Part shown: positions 1 through 7,655 of the stretch, one piece after another
Position numbering within the stretch: position 1 is the first letter of the stretch
How the letters are laid out: every line of letters begins with the position of its first letter
Origin: Spirochaetaceae bacterium
GTDB taxonomy: Bacteria; Spirochaetota; Spirochaetia; Treponematales; Breznakiellaceae
Reading direction: 5' to 3'
DNA length: 8,479 nt
Assembly: GCA_031284085.1 (NCBI GenBank)
Contig: JAITAM010000199.1
Location: 1 to 8,479, forward strand
The notes under the pieces: model-generated
Database searches by the model: none
Seen by the model: the letters and a program-made list of their open reading frames with translations, nothing else
What the model was told of the DNA's origin: nothing
Translations under genes and position numbers: made by a program

Positions 1-1766
<1,766 letters not shown>

Positions 1767-1783
1767 ACGTGTAAAAAACACGT
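1767..1783. other. small hairpin directly after groEL stop
   Basis: ACGTGT (1767-1772), AAAAA loop, ACACGT (1778-1783): a perfect 6-bp inverted repeat beginning at the base after the groEL stop codon. It lacks a T-run of its own and precedes the main terminator by 12 bases. It may help 3' end stability of the mRNA; that role is inference. Confidence 0.45.
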
Positions 1784-1795
1784 GGATACTTGATC

Positions 1796-1836
1796 AAAAG
1801 GACAGGACTGAATGTATTTCAGCCCTGTCCTTTTTT
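1796..1836 (+). terminator. Rho-independent terminator, probably bidirectional
   Basis: The arms 1796-1812 and 1818-1834 form a 17-bp stem with a single A-C mismatch and a 5-nt loop (TGTAT). The + strand stem ends in a run of six T (1831-1836), a textbook intrinsic terminator for groEL. Read on the - strand, the stem ends in TTTT, so it can also stop flgFG transcripts arriving from the right. Its position between two convergent genes fits that dual use. Confidence 0.92.
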
Positions 1837-1864
1837 ATTGCTAATTGTTATAGGATTTAACAGA

Positions 1865-1884
1865 GTAGTGATGTGCATCACTAC
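1865..1884. repeat. near-perfect palindrome downstream of flgG
   Basis: GTAGTGATG (1865-1873) and CATCACTAC (1876-1884) are perfect inverted 9-mers around a 2-base centre. As RNA this makes an 8-bp stem with a 4-nt loop, 10 bases after the flgG stop codon on the - strand. No T-run follows, so it is not a classical terminator. It could protect the flgG mRNA end or be a dimeric protein binding site. The structure is seen directly; the role is unknown. Confidence 0.7.
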
Positions 1885-1894
1885 GGCTGTGCCA

Positions 1895-2695
1895 TTAACG
1901 CTTCAGTTGAGTTGCAGTCCCCAACATATTATCGCTGGTTTGTATTGTTTTAGAGTTAAATTCATAAGCACGTTGGGCAACGATAAGATCAACCATTTCC
2001 CGCACTACAGACACATTCGACATTTCAAGGAATTTGTGGTAGATTTTACCCATACCTTCATAACCGGGGCGGCCGGGGATAGGATCGCCTGAAGCTTGCG
2101 TTACTTTGAAAAGATTTTCACCTACTGCCGTCAGTCCTACCGGATTAGGGAAGCGGTATAGCTCGATCTGCCCCACTTGAATCGGCTCATTCTCATCAAT
2201 TTCCGGTACCATGACGGAGACTCTGCCATCCTGAGACACAGTAATACTTTCCGGTAGAAAATGTTCCGGCATGACTATGTCTGGCAAGAGCCAATAACCA
2301 TTGCTCGTTACCATACGACCATCGGAATCTACCTCAAAAGCACCATTCCGGCTGTAAGCATAAGAGCCGTCATACATTTTTATCCGAAAAAAACCATCAC
2401 CTATTATTGCCATATCGGTGGCATTTTCGGTATTCTGCGGCGATCCTTGGGTAAACAGTCTCTGCGTATCAGCGAGCTTAACCCCATGCCCCATTTGTAC
2501 CCCAACCGGCACCACACTATCCTCAGTTGCCGGAGTGCCGGCTGTCTTTACTGTTTGGTAGAGCAGATCCTCAAAATCAGCCCGCATACGCTTAAAGCCG
2601 GTTGTATTAACATTGGCGAGGTTATTTGCAATAGTATCAATATTTGCCTGCTGTCCAATCATACCGGACGCACCGGTCCATAAACTCCGTACCAT
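1895..2695 (-). CDS. flgG: flagellar distal rod protein FlgG
   Basis: FlgG forms the distal rod, the drive shaft joining the basal body to the hook; in spirochaetes this lies in the periplasm. The product has 266 residues, the usual size for FlgG (about 260). The N-terminus carries the rod/hook signature ANNLANVNTTGFK at residues 23-35 (Flg_bb_rod). The C-terminus has SNVSVVREMVDLIVAQRAYEFNSK, the conserved C-terminal helix of axial proteins (Flg_bbr_C), ending in DNMLGTATQLKR. No cleavable signal peptide is present, as expected for a type III export substrate. AAGGAG about 8 nt upstream of the ATG supports the start. The gene follows flgF in the same direction after 157 bp, the usual F-G order, and is probably co-transcribed with it. 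The hairpin at 1796-1834 closes the unit. Some treponeme annotations call both genes flgG, so the name of its partner is the less certain of the two. Confidence 0.97.
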   Translation of the reverse strand: MVRSLWTGASGMIGQQANIDTIANNLANVNTTGFKRMRADFEDLLYQTVKTAGTPATEDSVVPVGVQMGHGVKLADTQRLFTQGSPQNTENATDMAIIGDGFFRIKMYDGSYAYSRNGAFEVDSDGRMVTSNGYWLLPDIVMPEHFLPESITVSQDGRVSVMVPEIDENEPIQVGQIELYRFPNPVGLTAVGENLFKVTQASGDPIPGRPGYEGMGKIYHKFLEMSNVSVVREMVDLIVAQRAYEFNSKTIQTSDNMLGTATQLKR

Positions 2696-2852
2696 AAAAA
2701 TTACTCCTTTAATCCATTACCTGAAATATCGCCGCCGGTGTGTACCGCACTATAACATATAGTCAGTACCTTCCGGTCAAACTTTTTTTGCTCAAAATCA
2801 AACGGACTTATAATCCTTTTCTTTACACAGAACATATATTTTAGTGAAATCT
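2696..2852 (-). promoter_or_regulatory. flgF-flgG spacer with dyad and possible weak promoter
   Basis: This spacer is unusually long for adjacent rod genes. It contains a dyad, ACTATA-ACA-TATAGT (2749-2763), flanked by GTAC on both sides (2742-2745 and 2766-2769), so a 10-bp stem with a small internal loop is possible. On the - strand TTGACC and TATAGT occur in promoter order but 20 bp apart, longer than usual. The flgG Shine-Dalgarno AAAGGAG sits at 2704-2710. A separate promoter or RNA element for flgG is possible, not shown. Confidence 0.3.
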
Positions 2853-3707
2853 TTATAGAGACAGTTTCGTTACTTGTAGTAATGTCCCCAACATTGAATC
2901 GCCGGATTGTATTACTTTTTGATTTGCCTCATAGGCACGGTTTACTTCTATCATTTGCACCATCTCCAAAACCGGATCCACATTACCGGCTTCGGTAAAT
3001 CCCTGCACCACACGAGGACGGTTTCCTTCCTCAAGGATCTGGGCAGGACCGGAAACATCCGTATCAAGATATAAACTAGAACCTTGTTTTTTTAAGTAGC
3101 GGTCGCGGTCAAAGTCGACAATTTTAAGCGTATCTAAAAGTTCCGTCTCTTCCCATAAATTATTCTCTTTTGAGACCATTATATTAGTATCACCGTCTTG
3201 GTAAACGGCATTTACCCAAACTCTGCCTTGTTTATCAACTTGGAAATTATTTGCCTTAACCTGAATAGGCCCTTTTTCACCAAGCACCGGATAACCTTCT
3301 TTTGTTTCAAGGAAGCCTTCCTTGCCTAGTTGAAAAGAGCCGTTTCGGGTGTAACGCTCACCCCACGGGGTAGATACTGTAAAAAACCCTTTGCCGTCAA
3401 GCGCCAGATCAAAATCACTCTGTGTTTCTTTTAAGGCGCCCTGCTGGAAATCCGTAAACAGTTCATTTAACTCCACGCCGGTCCCGATTTTACCGATAAT
3501 AGGCGCGGCATCGGCAGAACCGAGCGGATGCCGGTATACTCCATCACTATCCATACGGCGCAGGAGCAATTCCGGAAAAGCCTTAAACGATGCAATATCT
3601 TTTTTATAGCCATCAACATTTACATTAGCCAGATTATTCGCTACCGCATCAAGGCGCCATTGCTGCGCCCGCATTCCGGAAGCGCCTGTGTACCACCCTC
3701 TGATCAT
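2853..3707 (-). CDS. flgF: flagellar proximal rod protein FlgF
   Basis: A rod protein of the flagellar basal body, built on top of FlgB/FlgC and below FlgG. The N-terminus, MIRGWYTGASGMRAQQ, leads into the axial-protein signature ANNLANVNVDGYKKD at residues 23-37. The C-terminus carries GNVDPVLEMVQMIEVNRAYEANQK, the conserved export and assembly helix. I place the start at 3707, giving 284 residues. An in-frame ATG 11 codons upstream would add residues not found in the family and would swallow the Shine-Dalgarno AGAGGAG (3714-3720), which sits about 6 nt before the chosen ATG. A sigma-28-type promoter at 3731-3757 predicts a leader of about 16 nt starting just before this site. FlgF and FlgG are close paralogues, so a 'second FlgG' label is the main alternative. 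Position upstream of flgG and the divergent middle region favour FlgF. Confidence 0.9.
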   Translation of the reverse strand: MIRGWYTGASGMRAQQWRLDAVANNLANVNVDGYKKDIASFKAFPELLLRRMDSDGVYRHPLGSADAAPIIGKIGTGVELNELFTDFQQGALKETQSDFDLALDGKGFFTVSTPWGERYTRNGSFQLGKEGFLETKEGYPVLGEKGPIQVKANNFQVDKQGRVWVNAVYQDGDTNIMVSKENNLWEETELLDTLKIVDFDRDRYLKKQGSSLYLDTDVSGPAQILEEGNRPRVVQGFTEAGNVDPVLEMVQMIEVNRAYEANQKVIQSGDSMLGTLLQVTKLSL

Positions 3708-3730
3708 AAAATTCTCCTCTCTATTTATAA

Positions 3731-3757
3731 CTATCGGCAATATTAAATATTTTTTGA
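3731..3757 (-). promoter_or_regulatory. sigma-28 (FliA) promoter for flgF-flgG
   Basis: Read on the - strand: TCAA (3757-3754), 15-nt spacer, GCCGATAG (3738-3731). The FliA consensus known from enteric bacteria and used in treponemes is TAAA-N15-GCCGATAA, so 10 of 12 positions match with the exact spacer. Transcription would start about 16 nt before the flgF ATG, leaving just enough leader for the AGAGGAG ribosome site. This would place rod genes in the flagellar regulon. Confidence 0.75.
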
Positions 3758-3852
3758 AAAATGCTTGGATTTTTTACAGTACAACGAAGAGTGTTGTAAA
3801 CACGGATATGAAAAAACGAATGGCAAGAATACAGGCACAGCCTCTTATAAAG

Positions 3853-4139
3853 TTCCCGGCGTTAATATCAAGAGCGGAGTACGGCTCTTCTAAGTTTAGA
3901 CTCGTATCCTATGAAATTACCCAAGAAAGGAAGCTGTTTCAACAGTCGCTGGCTGTTTCTAAGGTTCTTGTATCAGGAACGCCGTACAGCTTTTTACCCG
4001 CCGGCGGGTTCCAAAGTTTTCGGCGCTGGTATTCAAAGCGAAGTACGGCTTTTTGCCTGATAGAAGCAGGCGCAGGCTGTTCCAAAGCTTCGGCGCTGGT
4101 ATCAGAGACTGAGTACGGCTCTAAAGTCTGCAAGAAGCA
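3853..4139 (-). repeat. cluster of four diverged copies of a 50-70 bp repeat
   Basis: On the - strand four related units can be aligned, at about 4122-4075, 4056-4008, 3995-3951 and 3888-3853. Shared blocks are GCCGTAC, then about 10 variable bases, TGATACCAGCGCCGAA (partly degraded in the outer copies), then CTTTGGAAC. Between units come stretches like CCTGCTTCTATCAGGC, able to form small hairpins, and a perfect 14-bp palindrome ACCCGCCGGCGGGT (3996-4009). Open frames crossing the cluster differ from copy to copy, so I do not regard them as genes. A fifth copy lies 4 kb away at 8206-8280 in the opposite orientation, which argues for a dispersed repeat. The cluster ends about 10 bases before the putative left end of the IS3 remnant. 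Confidence 0.7.
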
Positions 4140-4310
4140 GCTTAAGGTCTGACCTGTCCCATTTCTAATAATGGAGTATTCTTAATCAGGAATGAGTGAT
4201 TCTTAGCTAAGATAAAGAATAAAGATCATCATGCTGCCCTTTACATTTTACTGAAGCTCCCCCGACTGAAAGAACAGAAACTTAAGCCTATGCTCAAAGA
4301 AGGGAGTATC

Positions 4311-4430
4311 ATGGGAAAAGAAGCGTTTTTATTAACCGAAGCGCTCGGAGATTGTCCAAGAGTTTGGCATTAACCAGACTATGCTTACACAATGGAAGCG
4401 GGAGACTAATGAAATCCTAAAAAAAGCAAT
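4311..4430 (+). pseudogene. IS3-family transposase OrfA remnant
   Basis: Starts with ATG at 4311 (MGKEAFLLTE) after AGGGAG at 4301-4306. After a lost frame near 4339 it continues as KRSEIVQEFGINQTMLTQWK and RETNEILKKA (4339-4428). This is the DNA-binding helix-turn-helix of IS3 OrfA, with the typical ExxxEFGxxxxxLxxWK pattern. It then meets CTAAAAAAAGC (A7 at 4419-4425). A -1 slip there enters, without a stop, the frame of the first OrfB block at 4437. IS3 elements use exactly this type of programmed -1 slip to make the OrfAB transposase. The frame break near 4339 and the shortened N-terminus make it a pseudogene. Confidence 0.8.
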
Positions 4431-5128
4431 AGTCATCTTCACGACAGGGAATCTCCGGCAGCGGCGTACCTGTTCATGCACCAGTATCAAGCTCAGTACC
4501 AAGTTACGAAGATGGCCAGACTATTGGAGGGGAAGCCGAAGCGCATAGTATGCGCGGCTTGTAAGAAAACCCGGTAGACACGAGCAGACAGACCGGGCGC
4601 TATAGCGCTCCGCGGGTATGGCAAACTTTAGTTTAAGACTTTCAGGTAAAGGTAAGCCAAAAACGGGTGGAAGGAACGGCTGATGAAGACGGAAGGACTG
4701 AAGGCTTGGAGAATGAACACGACAGATTCAAGACATTCACTGCCTGCGGCGGAGAACCTGTTAAACCGAGAGTTTAGGGCGTGCGGACTGAGGGAGAAGG
4801 TGATACTAGATGGGATCGTACCGTAATAGGATGGGCATTTTCAGAGGACGTGGAAGCCAGTCATGGAGGTGATGCACTTATGGCGGCCTGCACAAACCGG
4901 CAGCCAAAGAGCGGTCTACTCTTTCATTAGTAAAGAATTTCGAGAGATGCTATTGGCACAGTGTCCGCAGGCTAGACAGAGTATGAGTCGGAAACAGAGA
5001 GTTTTTTCAAGACATCAAAAAGGGAAGCGGATAATCAGGAAGGGAGGCGCATGAAAGATGAGGCGAGGGATGCGGCATTTGAGTACATGGAACCCGTTTT
5101 TTCCAAACTCGATGGCTCTCTTGCTTAA
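4431..5128 (+). pseudogene. IS3-family transposase OrfB remnant, multiply frameshifted
   Basis: OrfB is the DDE integrase part of the IS3 transposase. Family blocks appear in order but in different frames. YLFMHQYQAQYQVTKMARLL (about 4460-4530) is the N-terminal region, ended by TAG at 4575. GRYSAPRVWQTL (about 4596-4631) matches the 'G-YG-PRI---L' helix. ERLMKTEGLKAW leads to HSLPAAENLLNREF and VILDG (4674-4826), where the Asp codon at 4809-4811 may be the first catalytic Asp. TVIGWAFSED (from 4820) follows a deletion of the second catalytic region. GLLFH then SDKEFREML and RQSMSRK (about 4910-5000) are the typical pre-Glu region. EARDAAFEYMEPVF (5057-5128) matches the EYIEVFYN region. At least five frame changes and stops are present, so it is not functional. 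Family assignment is firm; the subgroup is not determined. Confidence 0.88.
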
Positions 5129-5129
5129 G

Positions 5130-5847
5130 CGCCAATCCTCCAGCTCTTAATCGGCCTCCTCATCGCCAAGTACACTATCTTGTATATACTCTCATCTCAA
5201 TTTTCACTTATCCACAGTCTTAACACCTCTTTTGTCCCTCATAATTGACCCCTAACGCTCTATATACGTTTTCTGTGCAGCAACTTTTCCCCTCTTCTTT
5301 CCCTTTCATACAAATTGCATCAAGATATATGATGGCATAGCTTTTTCAAGTAGCCGGGTCTGCCATTCTTTTACTTCTTCCATAACCGCATCAGTTACCC
5401 GGCTTATCAGTTCAGGTGATACTTCTACGGTATAGATATTTTCAAGACGTGCTTTTATATCCCGCTCCGTCATCCCAAACAAATACATCGAAATTATCTG
5501 CTCATTGAACAGAGAAAGATGTTTGTGATACTTGGGGATTATCTTTAGCTTGAAGGTTCAGTTGGGGTCTTGAAGGAAGCTGAATGATCGCCTCCTGATT
5601 TTCCATCGGCACCGTCTTGGGATGTAGCCGTTCCGGGTGTCCCCATGTCGTCTTCTGCCGAGTCGTGTTTCTCGTACCCCAGATGCATGTCCATCTCGGT
5701 CCCAATAGCTGCTACAAAATCCTTGCGGTAAGCCGTTTGATGAGTCCTTCCTGTCGCAAGAGTTCCTCTCTGTCCAAACCTCTTAAAATCGGTCTCTTCC
5801 AGTATCCGATACCATTGATCCTTTTCTTGTTTCTCTCTCTTAGCCAT
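5130..5847 (-). pseudogene. IS256-family (mutator-type) transposase, 5' half, frameshifted
   Basis: Cut-and-paste DDE transposase, normally about 400 residues; roughly the first 190 can be traced. The start MAKREKQEKDQWYRILEETD at 5847 has AAAGGAG 6 nt upstream. Then, with frame changes, come LRQEGLIKRLTARIL, EMDMHLGYEKHDSAEDD, KTVPMENQEAIIQLP, KIIPKYHKHLSLFNEQIIS, MYLFGMTERDIKARLENIY, VSPELISRVTDAVMEEVKEW, and YAIIYLDAI. The Asp codon 5319-5321 in YLDA is the family's first catalytic Asp. The line continues through KGKEEGK, ALGVNYEGQK and LWISEN to about 5190. At least four indels are needed, including one lost base before YAIIYLDAI and others near 5780, 5620 and 5550. The remaining catalytic residues are deleted. 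The family call is very firm because the blocks join into the standard order. Confidence 0.9.
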
Positions 5848-5905
5848 CTCTGCTCCTTTTATAGTTCTGCCGCAGATTGGTCAATTTACACAAACTTTAG
5901 GACAG
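5130..5905 (-). mobile_element. decayed, half-deleted IS256-family insertion sequence
   Basis: The right boundary holds a terminus-like sequence, caatttacacaaactttagg (5882-5901) followed by acag. TTTACACAAA-TTTAGGACA is typical of the ends of many IS256-family elements. The transposase 5' half runs leftwards from 5847. The 3' half of the gene and the other terminus are absent, so the left limit near 5130 is a deletion end, estimated from where IS256-like translation fades and IS3-like coding resumes on the + strand. Confidence 0.75.
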
Positions 5906-5998
5906 CTTTTTCAAAAGACGCCTGCAGAACTTGCTGAGCCGGCAAAAAAGCTTCTTTCACAAAACTTTTCCCTCTACGCACAAAAAAACAGGGTCTAA
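5906..5998 (+). pseudogene. probable 3' end of the interrupted IS3 OrfB
   Basis: One + strand frame is open from the IS256 terminus to TAA at 5996-5998. It reads FQKTPAELAEP, AKKLLSQNFS and LYAQKNRV. IS3 OrfB proteins usually end 'HSALGxxTPAExxx' plus a short tail. The last readable OrfB residues before the IS256 remnant are EPVFSKLDGSLA, so this segment fits as the direct continuation, with IS256 inserted between. Its stop codon overlaps the stop codon of the convergent binding-protein gene. The alternative is the tail of some unrelated truncated gene. Confidence 0.5.
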
Positions 5999-6951
5999 GG
6001 CAGATAGAAACTGTCTTTAGGCAAAGCGCCTCCGATAGAAACGGGAGAGAATTCCAAAAACGCCTTAAAGAGAGCCTCTATCGCAGGCCTTGCTTGCACA
6101 GCAGGGGTAAACATAAAGTTACTTCGAGGAATAGAATCCCTCACTACGGCGGCACGGAGCCCAAGCTCGTGCTTTTCGGTCAAAACGCCCGCTTCCGCAG
6201 GGTGAGCCACGACCCATTCAATGGAAGAACGAAAGGCATTCATTATAATCCGCAAAGCGTCAGGCCGAGTGCGGGCAAAGTCAGCGTCTACCACTAATAC
6301 CGTCATGGGATAATTCGCAGCCCCGCCTGCTTTTACCCATTCCTCTTGAATATCGCCGATTTGCTGCAAGCTCGACCTGCCCGATTTGGCCATAGTTGCA
6401 AAAGGCTCAGGCAAAAGCGCGGTAGAAGCGCGGCCTGCAATAAGCGATTGGGCTATTTCAGGATAGGCAAGAGAGTAATTCAAAACCACGTCTTTGTCCG
6501 GATTAAGCCCTTTAGTGATAAGAAGGCGGCGGAACACATAATCCGGCGTCGCCCCTTGGCCGGCTATTTCAACCGTTTTGCCTTTGAGGTCTTCTATACG
6601 CTTTATGCTTGGGTCTGAAGAGAGTAGGCTCAACATACCGTTGCCTAAAACCGCTGCTATTTGCACTGGCTTCCCGCTTGCGGCAATTTTTGCGGCTACG
6701 TTAGGGGGCAGCACGCCCACTTTGGCCTCTTGAGCAATGAATTTAGCCGCCAGCAAATCGGCTTGCGCCAATGCTTCCACCTTTACAGTGAACCCCTGAA
6801 TAGAAGGAGGATTCTCAAAGAGCCGTATCATGCCGATACCGGACGGGCCTTTGAGACCGTAGATAACCAAAGGAGCTTGGGCAAAAGCCTGAACAGAAAG
6901 CCCCGCCATACATATCCATCCAAGGATAGTTTGTCTTATTATACTTTTCAT
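5995..6951 (-). CDS. ABC transporter substrate-binding protein, NitT/TauT (NMT1-like) type
   Basis: A periplasmic solute receptor for an ABC importer. The family binds nitrate, sulfonates, thiamine precursors or riboflavin; the ligand cannot be told from sequence here. I place the start at 6951, giving 318 residues. The first residues MKSIIRQTILGWICMAGLSVQAFA form a signal peptide with basic n-region, hydrophobic core and AFA-Q cleavage site. An upstream TTG at 6987 would bury this signal and has no useful ribosome site. The mature protein has APLVIYGLKGPSGIGM, then a domain with SDPSIKRIEDLKGKTVEIAG, QGATPDYVFRRLL and KGLNPDKDV, characteristic of the NMT1/THI5-like fold, then LLPEPFATMA, a common hinge motif. 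No permease or ATPase gene is adjacent; downstream is only insertion-sequence debris, so it is either an orphan or works with components elsewhere. The frame is intact and a strong promoter lies 6 nt before the ATG. Confidence 0.88.
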   Translation of the reverse strand: MKSIIRQTILGWICMAGLSVQAFAQAPLVIYGLKGPSGIGMIRLFENPPSIQGFTVKVEALAQADLLAAKFIAQEAKVGVLPPNVAAKIAASGKPVQIAAVLGNGMLSLLSSDPSIKRIEDLKGKTVEIAGQGATPDYVFRRLLITKGLNPDKDVVLNYSLAYPEIAQSLIAGRASTALLPEPFATMAKSGRSSLQQIGDIQEEWVKAGGAANYPMTVLVVDADFARTRPDALRIIMNAFRSSIEWVVAHPAEAGVLTEKHELGLRAAVVRDSIPRSNFMFTPAVQARPAIEALFKAFLEFSPVSIGGALPKDSFYLP

Positions 6952-6957
6952 ATTACT

Positions 6958-6987
6958 ATTATACCGTGAATTAGTAATACTCCGCAA
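6958..6987 (-). promoter_or_regulatory. promoter of the binding-protein gene, predicted leaderless
   Basis: On the - strand: -35 TTGCGG (6987-6982), 18-bp spacer, perfect -10 TATAAT (6963-6958). Six bases (AGTAAT) separate the -10 from the ATG at 6951, so the start point of transcription should fall on or next to the A of the ATG. No Shine-Dalgarno is present. The mRNA would be leaderless. The same geometry is seen at gyrA. Confidence 0.7.
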
Positions 6988-7134
6988 GCCTTTTAAGGAC
7001 GATAACCTTCAAGAAAAGACGGACAGACGGGACGAAAAGCGAACATACAGACTCTGTCTGGATATGAGTTTTTTAGTAAATCAGAAGGGGATACATATAA
7101 ATATGTTTTTTCCTTTATATTTTTTTAACCACTG

Positions 7135-7652
7135 CTACTTATTTTCCGAATCTCCATACTTTTTTATCATATATTCTAGATTTAGAATCTCTTTCTTTTT
7201 TATATCATAGCCGCAAAGATTTATATATATTGCTATTTTTCCTTCTTCATTGTTATAACAACTATTTTCCAGAATTCTAAAATAGAAAATATCCTTTGCA
7301 AGATATTCTTTATAGTCGGCTGAATCTTCATCATTGAATACAATATAATCCTATATTTCAAATACATTTATATGGAATATTCTTTATTATCCATGATATA
7401 GCTGGCGAAAGTCGGATCTAAGATTATCCATTTTTTTAGTTCTTTTATATAAACATGGGTAATTACATGATTATCTGTATCATACGGAGCAAAAGGCATA
7501 ATATACATCATACGGGCCATGAATCCTAATGGTAAAAGACACGCTGTTAATGTTATAGAAAGTGCTTTGCAATTTATTCCATAGTCAGCACCTTTCTGAT
7601 ATGAATATTCAAGTAGATTTTTTGCGCTGTAATGATCTTTGTGTAATTTACA
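7135..7652 (-). pseudogene. transglutaminase-like superfamily protein, broken
   Basis: Transglutaminase-like proteins are papain-fold cysteine enzymes or relatives that cleave, crosslink or bind proteins; bacterial roles vary. On the - strand one frame (7652 to the TAA at 7368-7370) reads KNLLEYSYQKGADYGINCKA, LSITLTACLLPLGFMARMMY, then DTDNHVITHVYIKELKKWII and LDPTFASYIM. This is the classic order Cys (codon 7569-7571), His in DNHV, Asp in ILDPT, with the 'LGxxAR' between them. After a frameshift near 7365 a second frame continues (DYIVFNDEDSADYKEYLAKD, then FYFRILENSCYNNEEGKIAI) to TAG at 7135-7137, with an in-frame TAG at 7351. Upstream the first frame is broken by TAG at 7653-7655, with possible further homology up to 7697. 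No start or signal peptide is visible, so the N-terminus is lost. The sequence is much more AT-rich than its surroundings. Confidence 0.75.
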
Positions 7653-7655
7653 CTA

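Larger units (their letters stand above)
4150..5128 (+). mobile_element. decayed IS3-family insertion sequence (5' and main part)
   Basis: Contains in order an OrfA-like helix-turn-helix segment, an A7 frameshift run and several OrfB (DDE integrase) segments, all on the + strand in shifting frames. The left end is placed near 4150 because TGACCTGTCCCATT resembles IS3-family termini, which begin with TG and often have a CTGxCCC core, and because the flanking repeat cluster stops there. No matching right inverted repeat is found. The remaining OrfB end seems to lie at 5906-5998, beyond an IS256-family remnant. The element is inactive. Confidence 0.8.

Noticed and set aside
3853..4139. Possible CRISPR array
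   Set aside because: The units are diverged, 36-50 bp with irregular gaps and no constant spacer length, and no cas genes are present.
3688..4152. 154-codon + strand open frame across the flgF upstream region and repeats
   Set aside because: It begins inside flgF and its promoter, and its sequence only reflects the repeat units; the repeats are in different frames, so coding selection is unlikely.
4863..5054. Separate small gene on + strand
   Set aside because: Its central part (KEFREML, RQSMSRK) is a fragment of IS3 OrfB and belongs to the pseudogene.
5617..5937. 106-codon + strand frame
   Set aside because: It is antisense to the IS256 transposase remnant and crosses its terminal repeat.
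6952..6987. TTG start at 6987 for the binding protein
   Set aside because: It would place residues before the signal peptide, has no proper ribosome site, and coincides with the -35 box.
7048..7074. Hairpin CAGAC-TCT-GTCTG followed by T-rich sequence as a terminator
   Set aside because: The stem is only 5 bp and the T-run begins 8 bases after it; no + strand gene precedes it.
7093..7111. ACATA-TAAA-TATGT hairpin with T-run
   Set aside because: The stem is A/T except for one pair and lies in a very AT-rich stretch, so chance is likely.
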